From contig NC_065576.1 of NCBI RefSeq assembly GCF_937616625.2, forward strand, positions 19,804,001 to 19,868,000: a DNA stretch of 64,000 bases, in the 5' to 3' direction. Within the stretch, counting starts at the first letter, position 1. Each line of letters begins with the position of its first letter. Below the pieces are notes generated by a model. That model was given only the letters and a program-made list of their open reading frames with translations. It searched no databases and had not been told where the DNA came from. Positions 61,195-64,000 of the stretch are shown here, piece after piece. The position numbers and the translations under genes were made by a program. This DNA comes from Mercurialis annua (taxonomy: Eukaryota > Streptophyta > Magnoliopsida > Malpighiales > Euphorbiaceae).

Positions 61195-62690
61195 TAGCTT
61201 CGGGCTATGGTTTTCAGTTGTCTCAGGCTGGTTGTTTGTTGGCACAGTTACAAGTGCAACCTGTTTTGATTGATCGGATCAAAGCTTTACAAGTAGAGGA
61301 TCCACAGTTCAAACGGATTATAGAGGAGGTTCAGCAGGATGGAAATTTTGAGTTTACTTTTGTGGATGGTGTTCTGAGACATGGTTCGAGATTGTGTGTT
61401 CCGGATTCAGATGGTTTGAGGGACCAGATTTTGGAAGAAGCGCACAAGTCTGCTTATAGTGTTCATCCGGGTTCTACTAAGATGTACCATGATCTTAAGG
61501 GTACCTACTGGTAGAGCGGGATGAAGAAGGATGTAGCTGAGTACGTTTCTAAGTGTCTGACTTGCCAGCAGGTGAAGTTGGAGCATCAAAGACCTTTTGG
61601 CTGTCTACAGCCACTACCTATTCTGGAGTGGAAGTGGGAGCGGATTGCCATGGATTTTGTGGTTGGTTTACCACGTACTCGACAGGGGTACGATTCCATC
61701 TAGGTGATAGTTGACCGTATGACCAAGTCAGCTCATTTCCTTTCAATTAAGGTTTCGTATACTGCTTCGAGGTTGGCTCAGTTGTAAATCGACAGGATTG
61801 TCAGTTTGCATGGTGTACCGGTTTCTATTGTTTCACACAGAGGTTCTGTGTTTACTTCAAGATTCTGGAAAGCGTTACAGGAATCCTTGGGTTCTCAGTT
61901 GGATTTCGGTACAGCTTTTCATCCTCAGGCTGACGGTCAGTTTGAGAGGACTATTCAAACGTTGGAGGATATGCTCAGGATGTGTGTTCTCGATTTTCAG
62001 GGTAGCTGGGATACTCATCTGCCGTTGATTGAGTTTTCTTACAACAACAGTTACCACGCGAGTATCGAGATGGCGCCGTATAAGGCTTTGTACGGGCGCA
62101 AGTGTAGATCTCCTATCTGTTGGGAGGAGGTTGGAGACCGTAAACTCTCGGGAGCGGAGATTATTCAGATTACCTCAGAGAAGGTATCGTTGATGAAACA
62201 GAGGTTAGAGACTGCTTTTAGTCGGCATAAGAGTTATGCTGATCCGAAGAGGAAAGACATTGAGTTTCATGTTGGTGATTTCGTGTTTCTTCGGGTTTCG
62301 CCTATGAAAGGCGTGGTTCGTTTTGGTGTCAAGGGAAAGTTGGCACCGAGGTATATTGGTCCTTATGAGATTTCAGAGAGGATTTGAGCTGTAGCTTATC
62401 GTCTGGTTTTGCCGCCAGACATGTCTTTAGTACATCCTGTGTTTCATGTTTCTATGTTGAGAAAGTGCATTTCTGATCCTTCGCACGTGATTGTGCCTCA
62501 GAGTGTTGAGATTGACCAAGAGCTGTCCTATGAGGAACAGCCAGTTGAGATTGTTGATACGCAAGTGCGTAAATTGCGGAACAAGGAGATTCTGATGGTC
62601 AAAGTTCTCAGGCGCAATCATTCTGTTGAGGAGTGCACTTGGGAGACCGAGTCAGATATGCGGAATCGCTATCCTTTTCTTTTTCTGTGA
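61170..62690 (+). pseudogene. pol: pol, part 2: integrase and chromodomain-like tail
   Basis: Continues pol after the frameshift; all pieces are in one frame. Zinc-binding HHCC region: histidines near 61440-61467 and CLTCQQVK (C-X2-C) near 61557. Catalytic core: Asp in MDFVVGL at 61653-61655 and Glu in [11 protein letters not shown] at 61944-61946. The second catalytic Asp position (61836-61838) encodes His, at the correct D-X35-E spacing. GPY/F motif: [10 protein letters not shown] at about 62341-62373. The tail (about 62530-62690), with VRKLRNKEI and EECTWE, fits the chromodomain of Tekay-type elements; the usual Trp before RNH is Arg. In-frame stops: TAG 61512-61514, TAG 61701-61703, TAA 61785-61787, TGA 62385-62387. 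The terminal TGA is 62688-62690. Not functional. Confidence 0.92.
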
Positions 62691-62798
62691 GGTACGATAT
62701 TTTGATTTTATGTGATTTTTGTGAGTTTAATGGTGTTACGTGTTTTACTGCCGTTAATTGTTTATAGTGTTGATTCGAGGACAAATGTTTTTTATTAG
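62691..62798 (+). other. 3' untranslated region of element B
   Basis: Short T-rich stretch between the pol stop and the polypurine tract, including the CGAGGACAAATG block typical of plant gypsy 3' ends. Confidence 0.7.
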
Positions 62799-62808
62799 TT
62801 GGGGAGAA
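62799..62808 (+). other. Polypurine tract of element B
   Basis: TTGGGGAGAA immediately before the right LTR start TGTAATAACCC. Same position and nearly same sequence as in element A. Confidence 0.9.
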
Positions 62809-62958
62809 TGTAATAACCCGTGTATTTTTCGATAATTTCCGACGAGCTTTCGGTGATGTTTCGATGTAATTTAAGGTTTGGTAGCTCGTTTCGTGTTGGT
62901 TTGAGGTTGGGTTAATTATTTTTGGACCCAAGAAACCGAACCTAATCCTTCGGCCCAA

Positions 62959-62989
62959 GGGAATTGGCCTTAAGCCAAGGCCAATTCCC
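62959..62989 (+). repeat. 13-bp-arm hairpin present only in right LTR B
   Basis: GGGAATTGGCCTT (62959-62971), loop AAGCC, then the exact complement (62977-62989). The left LTR has a clean 40-bp gap at this point. The solo LTR has a 10-bp-arm version at about 20029-20050, so the hairpin is ancestral. Confidence 0.85.
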
Positions 62990-62995
62990 GTTTGA

Positions 62996-63137
62996 TTCAA
63001 CACAGGTCTCGAACGAGACCTGTGTTGAAAAGCCTTGTTCTCGAACGAGAACAAGAGATATTTGCTTTGTTCTTGTTCGAGAACTTAGTTCTCGAAAGAG
63101 AACAAGAGAATTTTTGCTGGTCTCGTACGAGACCAGC
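62996..63137 (+). repeat. Palindrome cluster in right LTR B
   Basis: Same elements as 54652-54812 but fewer and partly mutated. It has the CACAGGTCTCG inverted repeat, one shorter GTTCTCGAACGAGAAC unit, one mismatched hairpin (TTCTTGTTCGAGAAC / GTTCTCGAAAGAGAAC) and the final GGTCTCGTACGAGACC palindrome. Confidence 0.75.
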
Positions 63138-64000
63138 TATAGGCAGCGGGGAAGGGCTTTTTGGGCATCGTTTTCTCTATTTTAAAATCCCTTAAATATG
63201 TAAATTTTTAACCTAATCTCTTCTCCATACTACAAACAAACCCTAGCCCCCATTCCCTTGTTCATTCGCTGAGAAACGAAGCCGAAATCATCATCCAAAG
63301 TTTGATGTTTCGGTAAGTCCATAACTCCATTGATTTAAGTTTATGTTTAAAGCGGCACTTCAGTAATTTGATTCGTTCTCTTTCGTTTCTAGATCAAAAT
63401 CAATACCGTTTGTTTCCGGACGATCTAGACTCGTGTACCTTCAATCCCCCACCTCGTTTTCGTTAAACGGTACGCTATCAATCTCGTTTCAATCGCCGTA
63501 CGGTTTCCGTTTTTAAGCTTTCATAATCTGTTCTTGGGGAAATCATTATTGCCGAATTCCTTCACTTGCTTTGATCATGATTTTACTGCATTAGGGAATT
63601 ATAAATCACTCTTGTGTGATTAGTAGTTGATTGTTTAAGCAGTTAGAAATCCTTAGCTCGTTTTTATGATTTTCCCTTCGTCGTTCTTAGAACGAATGTT
63701 ACTGTCAATTCCTTCTTGGGATTTCTGATTTCTTAATCAATGTTAAGAGTTATGTTTGCTTGATGATTGAAGGTTTAAGGTTGGGCAATGATTCGGTTTT
63801 ATGACTGCTTTCAAAGTGAATGTTCAGTAACTCTTTTTCCACGAAGAAGATGATACCTTGGGGGGAATTTGTTTTTGAAATAGAATAGATGGTTAACATG
63901 CTAAAATGGTTCCTCATTTATTTTGTTTAAAATATGTAAATGTGTAAAGTTATTATCAATTGGTTTGGTTTTAATAATAACTTTCGAATCTCGCTTAACT

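Larger units (their letters stand above)
54503..64000 (+). mobile_element. Element B: degenerate Tekay-like chromovirus, right end outside window
   Basis: Plus-strand Ty3/gypsy element: left LTR (54503-57389), primer binding site, leader, gag, pol (protease, reverse transcriptase, RNase H, integrase, chromodomain-like tail), polypurine tract, and the first 1192 bp of the right LTR. The domain order with integrase last identifies Ty3/gypsy. The GPY/F motif and C-terminal chromodomain-like segment, with LTRs near 2.9 kb, point to the Tekay/Del chromovirus lineage. The two LTRs differ by roughly 2% plus indels over the overlap, so it is clearly older than element A. Coding breaks make it non-functional. 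The target duplication cannot be tested because the right end is not in the window. Confidence 0.92.
62809..64000 (+). mobile_element. Right LTR of element B, 5' 1192 bp only
   Basis: Starts TGTAATAACCCGTG and is cut by the window end. Aligned by eye with 54503-55700, it shows roughly 25-30 substitutions, a 40-bp segment absent on the left, a different number of palindrome units and a shorter G run. The hairpin boxes and LTR 3' end lie outside the window. Confidence 0.9.

Overview
The window is plant nuclear heterochromatin. It holds no intact host gene and no recognisable tRNA, rRNA or CRISPR array. About 38 kb is one AT-rich tandem satellite, and about 26 kb is long-terminal-repeat (LTR) retrotransposon sequence inserted into it. 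The plant assignment rests on plant-type Ty3/gypsy chromovirus coding sequence (Tekay/Del-like), an initiator-Met-tRNA primer binding site and very long LTRs. The species cannot be named from the sequence.

Layout. Positions 1-832, 10818-17235, 20200-42143 and 45776-54502 are satellite, all in one orientation. The monomer is about 59 bp and is made of two related ~30-bp halves. Monomers are arranged in higher-order repeats of about 4.8 kb on the left and about 2.1-2.6 kb from ~21.7 kb rightwards. Four retroelement insertions interrupt the array. Element A (833-10817, minus strand) has two 2631-bp LTRs that differ at only about 7 sites and a 5-bp target duplication ATTAC, but no recognisable gag or pol. 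It is a young non-autonomous element. A family-B solo LTR (17236-20199, minus) is flanked by GTTAC. A family-C solo LTR (42144-45775, plus) is flanked by GTTTA. A family-B full-length element (54503 to beyond 64000, plus) carries gag and pol with protease, reverse transcriptase, RNase H, integrase and a chromodomain-like tail. Its coding region has many stops, two frameshifts and an altered integrase catalytic residue.

How the parts relate. A, B and C share LTR ends, and A and B also share the primer binding site, polypurine tract and leader sequence. This makes B-like autonomous elements the plausible source of enzymes for A. A chromodomain is known to direct chromovirus integrase to heterochromatin, which fits insertion into this satellite. 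The satellite copies elsewhere in the window preserve the pre-insertion sites, so insertions came after amplification of the repeats.

The most unusual signal is a cluster of three or four hairpins in every LTR family. The loop box is conserved, while the stem arms change between copies yet stay self-complementary. Other points of note are palindrome clusters near the 5' part of each LTR family, two micro-inversions of satellite sequence, and two insertions in exactly the same monomer phase and orientation.
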